DNA of 7,114 nucleotides from Oscillibacter sp. (lineage in GTDB: Bacteria > Bacillota > Clostridia > Oscillospirales > Oscillospiraceae): contig JAFSOM010000526.1 of assembly GCA_017447005.1 (NCBI GenBank), positions 1-7,114 on the forward strand, written 5' to 3'. The notes under the pieces are model-generated. The model had not been told where the DNA came from, made no database searches, and saw only the letters and a program-made list of their open reading frames with translations. Of this stretch, positions 1-5,729 are shown one piece after another. Numbering within the stretch: the first letter of the stretch is position 1; every line of letters starts with the position of its first letter. Both the position numbers and the translations under genes were made by a program.

Positions 1-46
1 CCTTCCCCCGTCTACGGGGGAAGGTGGCGCGCAGCGCCGGATGAGG
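1..46. repeat. Palindromic GC-rich intergenic repeat, probably cut by the left window edge
   Basis: Bases 1-10 (CCTTCCCCCG) and 15-24 (CGGGGGAAGG) form a perfect 10-bp stem around the loop TCTA. A second hairpin follows: GGCGC at 26-30 pairs with GCGCC at 34-38. The tail CGGATGAGGG (38-47) completes a pattern that I recall as a common dispersed palindromic element in anaerobe genomes. If so, the complementary left arm (ending in CACC, beginning CCCTCATCCG) should lie just upstream of base 1. No T-tract follows the stem, so an intrinsic terminator for an upstream gene is possible but weaker. The hairpins are seen directly; membership of a repeat family is inference. Confidence 0.6.
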
Positions 47-106
47 GCAAGTTTCCGCCGCGCCAACGAAAACTTTACGCATACCGGCTTTACATTATAA
101 GTAAGA

Positions 107-134
107 GCGTCCCTGCGGTCGTTCCGCTGGACGC
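107..134. repeat. Imperfect inverted repeat (hairpin)
   Basis: GCGTCC (107-112) pairs with GGACGC (129-134), and GCGG (115-118) pairs with CCGC (124-127) around the loop TCGTT, with a small asymmetric CT/T bulge between the two stems. It sits 168 nt upstream of the promoter in DNA without a convincing gene. It could be another copy of a dispersed palindromic element or a remnant of an upstream terminator. No T-tract follows. Confidence 0.45.
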
Positions 135-180
135 GCCTGTCAGCGTGAAGCGGCTTTGCCGGAAAGCGCTGGCAACGCGT
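131..180. repeat. Nested inverted repeat
   Basis: Three nested arms are visible: ACGCG (131-135) with CGCGT (176-180), CAGCG (141-145) with CGCTG (167-171), and CGGC (151-154) with GCCG (158-161) around TTT. Internal loops separate the arms. The four bases ACGC at 131-134 are shared with the preceding hairpin, so the two structures are mutually exclusive. With the palindrome at 1-46 it makes 1-180 a cluster of palindromes. Further short stems occur at 201-206/222-227 and 237-241/248-252. I see no gene in 1-300. Confidence 0.4.
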
Positions 181-301
181 ATCTTCCCATCCGTTTTTCC
201 CCGCCGAACTGTTTGGATTGGCGGCGGACGACAAAGGCGCTATGTTCAGCGCACGTCAACGGCGCAACATCCGAAAATTTGCCAAAAATCGATAAATCCT
301 C

Positions 302-330
302 TTGCTTTTCCCTATAAGGACTGCTATAAT
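302..330 (+). promoter_or_regulatory. Sigma-70-type extended -10 promoter of the operon
   Basis: A perfect TATAAT (325-330) is preceded by the extended -10 dinucleotide (TG at 322-323 plus one base). A -35-like TTGCTT (302-307) lies at the ideal 17-bp spacing. It matches TTGACA only in its first half, which fits an extended -10 promoter. The 30 bases upstream contain A/T runs (about 273-298) that could serve as an UP element. Transcription would start near 337, giving a leader of roughly 130 nt before the first gene. All four genes follow without a visible terminator, so this is probably the main operon promoter. Confidence 0.75.
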
Positions 331-332
331 AA

Positions 333-350
333 AAATGTTTTATCACATTT
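333..350. promoter_or_regulatory. Candidate operator: inverted repeat over the transcription start
   Basis: AAATGT (333-338) and ACATTT (345-350) are perfect inverted 6-bp arms separated by 6 bp. The repeat starts two bases after the -10 box and covers the expected start at about 337. This is where a dimeric repressor would block initiation or early escape. No regulator gene is visible in the window. AT-rich 6-mers pair by chance fairly often, so the position is the main argument. Confidence 0.4.
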
Positions 351-388
351 GAGGCGTTTTCAAAAATGACGGCTCACGCATGAATTTC

Positions 389-429
389 GCGGCGCTCAAA
401 ACGCGTGGCAAAACTTAACTTCGCGCCGC
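389..429 (+). promoter_or_regulatory. Leader-RNA long-loop stem upstream of the first gene
   Basis: GCGGCGC (389-395) is exactly complementary to GCGCCGC (423-429), with 27 bases between them, all inside the expected untranslated leader. The stem ends 27 nt before the ribosome binding site. It could shape translation of the first gene or be a chance pairing in GC-rich DNA. I do not recognise a known riboswitch class. Confidence 0.3.
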
Positions 430-456
430 TCCGTTATTCTATTTGCGATTTATGCT

Positions 457-463
457 AGGGAGG
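457..463 (+). promoter_or_regulatory. Ribosome binding site fixing the start of the first gene
   Basis: AGGGAGG lies 6 nt before the ATG at 470. The reading frame is open further upstream to a TTG at 443 and an ATG at 452, but neither has a comparable Shine-Dalgarno sequence, and both would place this motif inside the coding sequence. The start at 470 (MPTLREWF) is therefore preferred. Confidence 0.85.
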
Positions 464-469
464 TTGAAC

Positions 470-1936
470 ATGCCAACTCTTCGTGAATGGTTCCCTTCAG
501 CAAAGAAAACAGCGTCTGTAAAGCAGACGACCCCTCTCATGGACAAGATTCGGGACGAACTTGCTTCTGAACATCCCGATTATTCGCTCTGTCTCGACGC
601 GCTCTCAATTTTTCCTGCGCAAGTTACAGGCGTGTTTTACAGCAATGTGTACCCTTCTCTCTCTGAAAACATTCAAAAAGAATGGAATCAGGCGTTTCTC
701 AAATGGGTAAATTCCCAACCGCCTAAAAAGAAAAAACAACAAGCCGCTTTCCTTAGAATGTCTCAGGCTATCAAAGCGCGTTTACAGGAAATATCAAGCG
801 CGAATGGGCTTGCGTCGGAAATTCAATGGTTTATCGCACATTTCGCTGATAATAGCGCACAGGCTATTTCCGACATAAGGGACATGAAAGATAAGGTGAG
901 CGCCGAACAGTTGCGGAAACTGCTTTTGCTTCCCGTTGAAAACTGGTCGGTTGACAAGGAATCGTTGAGAACCTTTTTTGATGTTCTGTTCGCGGATTTT
1001 TCGGGAGAACGCGCAAAAAAGGAATATCGGGAATTTCTTATGAGGACGGGCTTGGACGGCTCCGGACATGGCGCCTCCTCCCTTGCGGGAACGAAAGCCC
1101 ATAAAGCGGAAGAAAATTCTCCCGTCCAAGCGGTTCCGCAAAAGTCCGCGTCTGCGGAGGAACCCGCGCGGAACGCGCAGGAATCCGTAGCGGAACGATT
1201 GGAGGAACGCGCCGCGCCCGCGGAGGAATCGGAAGAAACGGGACAAGGCGTTTCCGCAACGTCGGCGGCGCTCTCCAAAGCGGCGGGACAATCCGGCGCG
1301 GAATCCCTGACGACGGAAACCGCGTCCGCAATCTCCGCGGAATCGCAAGCGGCGCAGTCAGCAACCGAAAACAAGGCGAACGCGGAAATTCCCGCAAAAA
1401 AAGCCGCGCCGGAAACGCCTCCTTCTAAATCCGCTGAAAATGGCGCGGAGCAGCCGCAATCGCCCGGGACTGTCGGGAAAGCGAACGAACTTATTAAACT
1501 TCTGGAGCGCGCTTTAGCGTCCGCAAAACAGGAATCCCGCAACACGGAAAAATTACAGGAATCGCTGGCGCGTTCCGAATCGCGCTTGAAAGAAAGCGAA
1601 CGCCAATGCGCGGATTTGACGCGGAAATTGGGCGCGGCGCGGCAGGAAAACGCCGAGCTTCGTATGCGTCTGGAAAACGCGGAACGTCAGGCGGAATCCG
1701 ACAGGGAAACTGCGATGAAAATGAAGGAAGAGGCCGATACGCTTCAACGAATGAATAAAAATTCGGCGGAGCAGGCGCTTTCGGGATATAAGGCTGAACT
1801 TAATTCCGCTTTAAAAAATGTCCTTGAAAATCTGACCGATACGGAAGCGTGGAAAGACATTGAGATGTTGTCCCCGCTATGCGACCATCTGCTGGGCATT
1901 TTGAAATACAAGGGAATTTCTTTGGAGGAACAATAA
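470..1936 (+). CDS. Coiled-coil protein, probable Hsp70 partner (possibly GrpE-like)
   Basis: I do not recognise this 488-aa protein as a named family. Residues 1-195 look like a compact, mostly helical domain. Residues 196-335 are a low-complexity Ala/Glu/Ser/Pro linker. Residues 336-432 have the charged heptad pattern of a long coiled coil (for example RQENAELRMRLENAERQAES). Residues 433-488 form two or three short amphipathic helices ending LLGILKYKGISLEEQ. No signal peptide or membrane segment is seen, so it is probably cytoplasmic. The coiled coil followed by a short helical bundle, and the L-x2-L-x3-G-[IV] ending, recall the dimerisation helix and four-helix bundle of GrpE, the DnaK exchange factor, but the GrpE beta-wing is absent. 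An HPD tripeptide at residues 35-37 recalls J-domains, though the surrounding helices do not fit well. Its stop codon abuts the Hsp70 start, which supports a stoichiometric partnership. The gene is real (strong RBS, coupled neighbour); the function is inference. Confidence 0.85.
   Translation: MPTLREWFPSAKKTASVKQTTPLMDKIRDELASEHPDYSLCLDALSIFPAQVTGVFYSNVYPSLSENIQKEWNQAFLKWVNSQPPKKKKQQAAFLRMSQAIKARLQEISSANGLASEIQWFIAHFADNSAQAISDIRDMKDKVSAEQLRKLLLLPVENWSVDKESLRTFFDVLFADFSGERAKKEYREFLMRTGLDGSGHGASSLAGTKAHKAEENSPVQAVPQKSASAEEPARNAQESVAERLEERAAPAEESEETGQGVSATSAALSKAAGQSGAESLTTETASAISAESQAAQSATENKANAEIPAKKAAPETPPSKSAENGAEQPQSPGTVGKANELIKLLERALASAKQESRNTEKLQESLARSESRLKESERQCADLTRKLGAARQENAELRMRLENAERQAESDRETAMKMKEEADTLQRMNKNSAEQALSGYKAELNSALKNVLENLTDTEAWKDIEMLSPLCDHLLGILKYKGISLEEQ
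1475..1765 (+). other. Long coiled-coil segment in the first gene product
   Basis: This stretch encodes residues 336-432, dominated by Glu, Lys, Arg, Gln and Ala with Leu/Ile/Met at heptad-like spacing and almost no Pro or Gly after about residue 337. At roughly 95 residues it could form a rod about 14 nm long. It separates the N-terminal domain from the C-terminal helices and most likely mediates dimerisation. Confidence 0.65.
1924..1928 (+). promoter_or_regulatory. Ribosome binding site of the hsp70-like gene, inside the upstream gene
   Basis: GGAGG lies 8 nt before the ATG at 1937 and within the last codons (Leu-Glu-Glu-Gln) of the preceding gene. The TAA stop (1934-1936) is followed directly by the ATG, so the two genes are likely translationally coupled. 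Confidence 0.8.
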
Positions 1937-3343
1937 ATGGCTTCCTATGGCATCGACTTCGGCACAACCAATACGGCGGTCGTGGAATGCCTGTTTCGCA
2001 ACAACGAGATGATTCCAAACTTTTTGGGGGAAATGAATCAGCCTTTCCCGTCCCTTATCGCTCTGCACCCTGAAAAGTCGCCTCTGTTCGGCATGGAAGT
2101 CAAAAAGCGCCGCAGACAGCTAAAGTCCGAGGGATACGAGGTGATTTCCTCTTTCAAGTCCATTTTGGGCAACGAGGAATGGCGCGTCGCGGTAGGCGGT
2201 CGGGACTATAGCGCCGAGGATGTGACCGCGTTATTTCTGGAACGCGTCAAAAAGGCTGTGGATGACAAATCCAACCTTCCGATGACGGAAGCGGTGATTT
2301 CCATTCCGGTAGACTTTCAGCCGGAACAGAGAGCCGCTCTTCGCCGCGCCGCCTCAAGAGCCGGTATCCGGGTGCGTTCGTTTGTCAGCGAACCGACGGC
2401 GGCTTATATCTACTGTCAGAAGGAAATCGCCGGGGCCAGTAACGTCGCCGTGTTCGATTGGGGCGGCGGCACGCTGGATGTCAGCATTCTGACGGCGGAA
2501 AACGGCGTGATTCAGGAATTGGCGGTATCCGGTCGCCGTCTGGGCGGCAACGACATTGACGAAATGCTCGCCCGTCACTTTCACGCGAGAATTATGCAAA
2601 GCGGCGTTGCGAAAGCGTTCGAGGACATGACCGGAATGGAACGGGACCAGATTATCAGCCAAAGCGAAGACGCGAAAAAACGGCTCTCCGCGGAAGATTT
2701 CGCCCCGATTCTGCTGACGAGATACGGCGGACGCAAAATTGCCCGCGAAAGCGTCTCCTTAGAGGAATTTCAGGGTTTGATTGCCCAGAAAGTGGAGGAC
2801 GCCGCCGACGTTTTGCAACAGGCGGCGCGCAAGGCGCATATCACGATTGAGCAGTTGGATTCGATTTTAATGGTGGGCGGAAGCTGTGAAATGCGTCCGA
2901 TTGTCCGCCGTCTGGAACAAATCGGCGGGAGCAGGGTTTACCGTCCCGAAAACGCGCAATGGGTCGTAGCGAGCGGCGCGGCGTTTCTGGCCGAACAGCG
3001 TCCCGTTTATAAGCTGCAACACGATTTCGGCGTTCTGATGTCGGACGGTTCCCTGTATCCCGTGTTCAAGGCCGGACAGGAGATTCCATGCCCATCGCCG
3101 GAATTTAGCTTTGGGGTCGTGGAGGATACCACCAACGCCGTCTTTATTTTCGCGGACGGTCAGAAAAACGAGTTAAAGCGCGTCCTGTTGCCGATTAAGG
3201 GCTTTCAGTACGAGGGACTGCGCCTGAAGGCTTTCATTGACGAAGATATGATTGCCCATGTGTCCGTCTATCAATCCTACAATGAAAAAAAGGGACGGAG
3301 CGCGGAAATTAACCAACTTGGTTTTGCTTACTGCGTTGAGTGA
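1937..3343 (+). CDS. Hsp70/DnaK-family ATPase, lidless
   Basis: This 468-aa protein is an Hsp70-superfamily ATPase, shorter than housekeeping DnaK (about 640 aa). The actin-like nucleotide-binding motifs occur in order: phosphate-1 GIDFGTTN (5-12), KSILG (74-78, with K74 matching the catalytic Lys of DnaK), connect-1 IPVDFQPEQRAALRRA (123-138), EPTAA (152-156), phosphate-2 DWGGGTLDVSIL (174-185), GGNDID (203-208) and adenosine motif LMVGGSCEMRP (311-321). The nucleotide-binding domain ends near 355. Residues 360-468 resemble a reduced beta-type substrate-binding domain (FKAGQEIPCPSP, then strand-rich sequence). The helical lid and the EEVD-like tail are absent, so stable clamping on a client is unlikely; lidless Hsp70s can act as ATP-switch scaffolds. 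It lies 0 nt after its probable partner and 10 nt before a DNA helicase gene, with no dnaJ or grpE of ordinary type nearby. This points to a dedicated role in the operon rather than general proteostasis. Family assignment is firm; the role is inference. Confidence 0.95.
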   Translation: MASYGIDFGTTNTAVVECLFRNNEMIPNFLGEMNQPFPSLIALHPEKSPLFGMEVKKRRRQLKSEGYEVISSFKSILGNEEWRVAVGGRDYSAEDVTALFLERVKKAVDDKSNLPMTEAVISIPVDFQPEQRAALRRAASRAGIRVRSFVSEPTAAYIYCQKEIAGASNVAVFDWGGGTLDVSILTAENGVIQELAVSGRRLGGNDIDEMLARHFHARIMQSGVAKAFEDMTGMERDQIISQSEDAKKRLSAEDFAPILLTRYGGRKIARESVSLEEFQGLIAQKVEDAADVLQQAARKAHITIEQLDSILMVGGSCEMRPIVRRLEQIGGSRVYRPENAQWVVASGAAFLAEQRPVYKLQHDFGVLMSDGSLYPVFKAGQEIPCPSPEFSFGVVEDTTNAVFIFADGQKNELKRVLLPIKGFQYEGLRLKAFIDEDMIAHVSVYQSYNEKKGRSAEINQLGFAYCVE

Positions 3344-3353
3344 GGCGAAACGA

Positions 3354-5711
3354 ATGAAATCAAATATCGCGTTGCGGAGCAATGTATACATCAACCGGAC
3401 GGGTCGGAAAACTGACCGTGATTTTCTGGCGCAAGTCCTTGATTATAAAGTCCTGTCCGAAGAATACAACGAGCGGAAAGAGCCTTCCGCGCCCTTGTCG
3501 CTGTTGCAAAGGCAAATTTTGCGCAATGGGCCGCCGGTGTGTACGGTGTGCAATCACGAAGCGGAACTGGCGTTCGGCGTGCCTGTTGGGGGAAATCGGT
3601 TTTTATGTCGCTGTGAAAAGACGGCGTGTCCGCGTTACGCCGACTGTTCAGCCGCCGACAATTTCGAGCGGATAGAGCGGGAACCGGAGGATGTGGAGCC
3701 GCTAACGCCGCCGGAAGTCGTAGACCCGGAGACGGTAACGCAACCGGAAGACATAGAGCCGGAGACGGTAACGCCGCCGGAGGACGTAGAGCCGCGGACG
3801 ACAACGCAACCGGAGGACGTAGAGCCGCGGACGACAACGCAACCGGAGGACGTAGAGCCGGAGACGATAACGCAACCGGAGGACGTGGAGCCGCGGACGA
3901 CAACGCAACCGGAGGACGTAGAGCCGCGGACGATAACGCAATCGAAAGCGCTGACGCAGAATGAGGTGATTTACGCGTCCCCAAACAGCCGCGTATGGGT
4001 AAACGCGGGACCCGGCGCCGGAAAAACTTATACCGTGGTAAAGCGTCTTGCGTACTTATTGAAAAACGATGCCACAGAGGGCGCCATTCTTGCGCTCTGT
4101 TTCTCCAAGAACGCGGTAGCCGTGATTAGCGCCCGTCTGCGCGAGGAAATTGGGGAATTGATGGACAGTTTCATCGCGGAAGAACGCCTGATAATCCGCA
4201 CGTTCGATTCTTTCGCTACTTATATGCTTTCCGATGACCTTTCGCCCGGATTGAACTATGACCAGAGAATTGAACTGTTTATCCAAAAATTCCGGGAACA
4301 GCCCGATTCTTTAGAGAACATTTCCTATCTTATTGTGGATGAGGTACAGGACACGGTAGGCGTTCGCGCCAGAATGTTACGGGAAATGCTCTCCCTGATG
4401 AATTGCGGGGCATTGTTGCTGGGAGACCGTTGTCAGTCTATTTACGACTGGTCAGTAAGGGAAAAAGGGGACTGCGCGTCCGTTGACCTGTTCCGGTGGA
4501 TTGAAAAGCAAGGATTCCAAACCGGGGAAATGGAACGCAATCACCGCCAGACGGAAAAATTGGGACGCTTAGGAGACAAAATGCGCCAGTCGCTGTTGCG
4601 CGGCGATGAGGAAGAACAGGAACGCGTTTTAGACGAATGCAAATCCGCTCTGCCGAGGCTGAAAGAAGAACAACTTCCCAATGTCCTGACCGGACGGAAC
4701 GAGTTGATTCTATGCAAAACCAATGGGGAAGCGGCGGCTGTCAGCGACAGATTCTTTGGCAGCGGGGCGAAGTTCGTGAAACATACAGTCATGCGGGGAG
4801 CGGGACATCAGTCGCTGGCCCCTTGGATTGGGCAAATTTTGGGCGGCTGTACGGATATTCAAATCGACAAGGACGCCTTTTTCGCGCAGGCTGAGGAATC
4901 CGAAGTTGACGGAGTCGACGAAAAATGGGAGGCTTTAAAAGCGTTGGATTCTCACCCGCATTCCGCTGTGCTGTACCGTCGGGAAGTCTTGCGGCGCCTG
5001 TCAAAGCTGGATTCCCTGCCGGAACTCTGTCTGAACCGTCCCGGAGCGGGCGTTATTGTTTCGACAGTTCACCGCGCCAAGGGCAGTGAGGCGGAACGCG
5101 TATATTGGTTAAACAGTCCGCTTGTGTTCAACAATCGGGCGGACGACCCGCACGCGAAAACGGACGCGTTGAAAGCCTCCTATGTCGCCGTGACCAGAGC
5201 GAAAACGGATTTGCGCTTGGTGGAGCCGGAACAACGCTATATGAAATCGGTTGGAGAAAATCGCTGGATAAAATGCGGGACATACCAAAGATATGGAACG
5301 CAAAAAATCTTTTGCGCCGGAATCGCCATGGAACCCGACGATTTGGACTGCCTGTCCTGCGTTGCCGGAGAAAAAGCGGAAGAGATTCAGACTTTCCTTT
5401 CCGGTATGGAATCGGGTTTCCCCCTCGTATTGTATCCCGCTCAAAATGAAAGCCAATTCATTTTTGACGTATTTTTTGACGGATTTTGCCTTGGACAAAC
5501 CTCCGCGTCATTTGCAAAGGCGCTAGAGGCCGGATTCCAAGAGACCAATAAAAACAAAAACGCGCCCGCGTCCATCAGTTCCGTTTACGTTTCCGCGCTC
5601 ACGACAGTGATACGTCCGGAAGAGCCGTCAGCGGAAAATATTTACCGCAAGTCCGGCTGCTGGCTTGCCTGCGAACTGGGCGGTTTCGCGCTTATCAATT
5701 ACTACAACTGA
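3354..5711 (+). CDS. UvrD/Rep-like SF1 DNA helicase with N-terminal cysteine cluster
   Basis: This 785-aa protein is an ATP-dependent superfamily 1A helicase, predicted to translocate 3'-5' on single-stranded DNA. Motifs are complete: Walker A GPGAGKT (219-225), motif Ia ILALCFSKNAV (245-255), Ib RTFDSFATYML (282-292), Walker B IVDEVQDT (327-334), III LLGDRCQSIYDW (355-366), IV ERNHRQTEKL (394-403), V IVSTVHRAKGSEAE (568-581) and VI YVAVTRAK (610-617). Before the helicase come a cysteine cluster (residues 63-98: CxxC, then CxC-x4-C-x5-C), probably zinc-binding, and a tandem-repeat linker (111-196). Residues 624-785 follow motif VI, match no domain I know, and show no obvious PD-(D/E)xK nuclease motif. 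The start at 3354 is chosen because GAGG (3342-3345) precedes it by 8 nt; the frame stays open upstream to 3252, but only inside the hsp70-like gene. The gap to that gene is 10 nt. The helicase family is firm. Placement in a defence operon suggests it acts on phage or plasmid DNA, which is inference. Confidence 0.93.
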   Translation: MKSNIALRSNVYINRTGRKTDRDFLAQVLDYKVLSEEYNERKEPSAPLSLLQRQILRNGPPVCTVCNHEAELAFGVPVGGNRFLCRCEKTACPRYADCSAADNFERIEREPEDVEPLTPPEVVDPETVTQPEDIEPETVTPPEDVEPRTTTQPEDVEPRTTTQPEDVEPETITQPEDVEPRTTTQPEDVEPRTITQSKALTQNEVIYASPNSRVWVNAGPGAGKTYTVVKRLAYLLKNDATEGAILALCFSKNAVAVISARLREEIGELMDSFIAEERLIIRTFDSFATYMLSDDLSPGLNYDQRIELFIQKFREQPDSLENISYLIVDEVQDTVGVRARMLREMLSLMNCGALLLGDRCQSIYDWSVREKGDCASVDLFRWIEKQGFQTGEMERNHRQTEKLGRLGDKMRQSLLRGDEEEQERVLDECKSALPRLKEEQLPNVLTGRNELILCKTNGEAAAVSDRFFGSGAKFVKHTVMRGAGHQSLAPWIGQILGGCTDIQIDKDAFFAQAEESEVDGVDEKWEALKALDSHPHSAVLYRREVLRRLSKLDSLPELCLNRPGAGVIVSTVHRAKGSEAERVYWLNSPLVFNNRADDPHAKTDALKASYVAVTRAKTDLRLVEPEQRYMKSVGENRWIKCGTYQRYGTQKIFCAGIAMEPDDLDCLSCVAGEKAEEIQTFLSGMESGFPLVLYPAQNESQFIFDVFFDGFCLGQTSASFAKALEAGFQETNKNKNAPASISSVYVSALTTVIRPEEPSAENIYRKSGCWLACELGGFALINYYN
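3540..3647 (+). other. Cysteine cluster, putative zinc-binding module
   Basis: Six cysteines lie in 36 residues of the helicase: Cys63 and Cys66 (CTVC), Cys85 and Cys87 (CRC), Cys92 and Cys98 (CPRYADC). Spacings are CxxC, 18 residues, CxC, x4, C, x5, C. Four suffice for one zinc site; six could also form a binuclear site or an iron-sulfur cluster. Such modules often bind DNA or a partner. It stands just before the repeat linker, like a tethered targeting domain. Confidence 0.6.
3684..3941 (+). repeat. 33-bp tandem repeat encoding an 11-aa linker repeat
   Basis: Eight head-to-tail in-frame units: one of 27 bp (3684-3710) and seven of 33 bp starting at 3711, 3744, 3777, 3810, 3843, 3876 and 3909. 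The peptide consensus is PEDVEPRTTTQ. Units 3777-3809 and 3810-3842 are identical in DNA; later units differ by one to four bases, and the first three are the most diverged. The unit length is a multiple of three, so copy-number change keeps the reading frame. The product is an acidic, Pro/Thr-rich, extended tether between the cysteine cluster and the helicase core. Confidence 0.95.
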
Positions 5712-5729
5712 ACGGAAGAAGGGCCTCCA

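Noticed and set aside
1..24. Intrinsic terminator of an upstream gene
   Set aside because: The stem is strong but no T-rich tract follows on either strand (the next bases are TGGCGC), and no upstream gene is visible. A palindromic repeat fits better.
91..106. A second promoter around TTATAAG
   Set aside because: No -35 element at acceptable spacing and no gene directly downstream that it would serve better than the promoter at 302-330.
140..346. Possible 68-aa minus-strand ORF upstream of the operon
   Set aside because: GTG start with no Shine-Dalgarno sequence; it overlaps the promoter and the palindromes, and the translation looks like read-through of a repeat element.
145..369. Possible 74-aa plus-strand ORF in the upstream region
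   Set aside because: It starts at GTG inside a hairpin without a ribosome binding site, runs through the promoter and its operator-like repeat, and its product has no recognisable pattern.
823..1545. Long minus-strand ORF (240 aa) opposite the first gene, and two others overlapping it
   Set aside because: It is antisense to the GCG/GAA-rich linker, where stop codons are suppressed in several frames. The Ala/Ser/Arg-rich products are composition artefacts, and the plus frame has the RBS and coupling.
3252..3353. Upstream start for the UvrD-like helicase, extending it by 34 residues
   Set aside because: This would lie wholly inside the hsp70-like gene in another frame, has no RBS, and the extra residues look like a shadow translation. 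The ATG at 3354 has GAGG at proper spacing.
3684..3941. CRISPR-like array
   Set aside because: Units are head-to-tail without unique spacers and encode an in-frame peptide repeat.
3391..3984. Minus-strand and alternate-frame ORFs over the 33-bp repeats (up to 197 aa)
   Set aside because: A 33-bp repeat lacking stops in one copy is open in every copy, so these frames are by-products of the repeat. The helicase frame explains the region.
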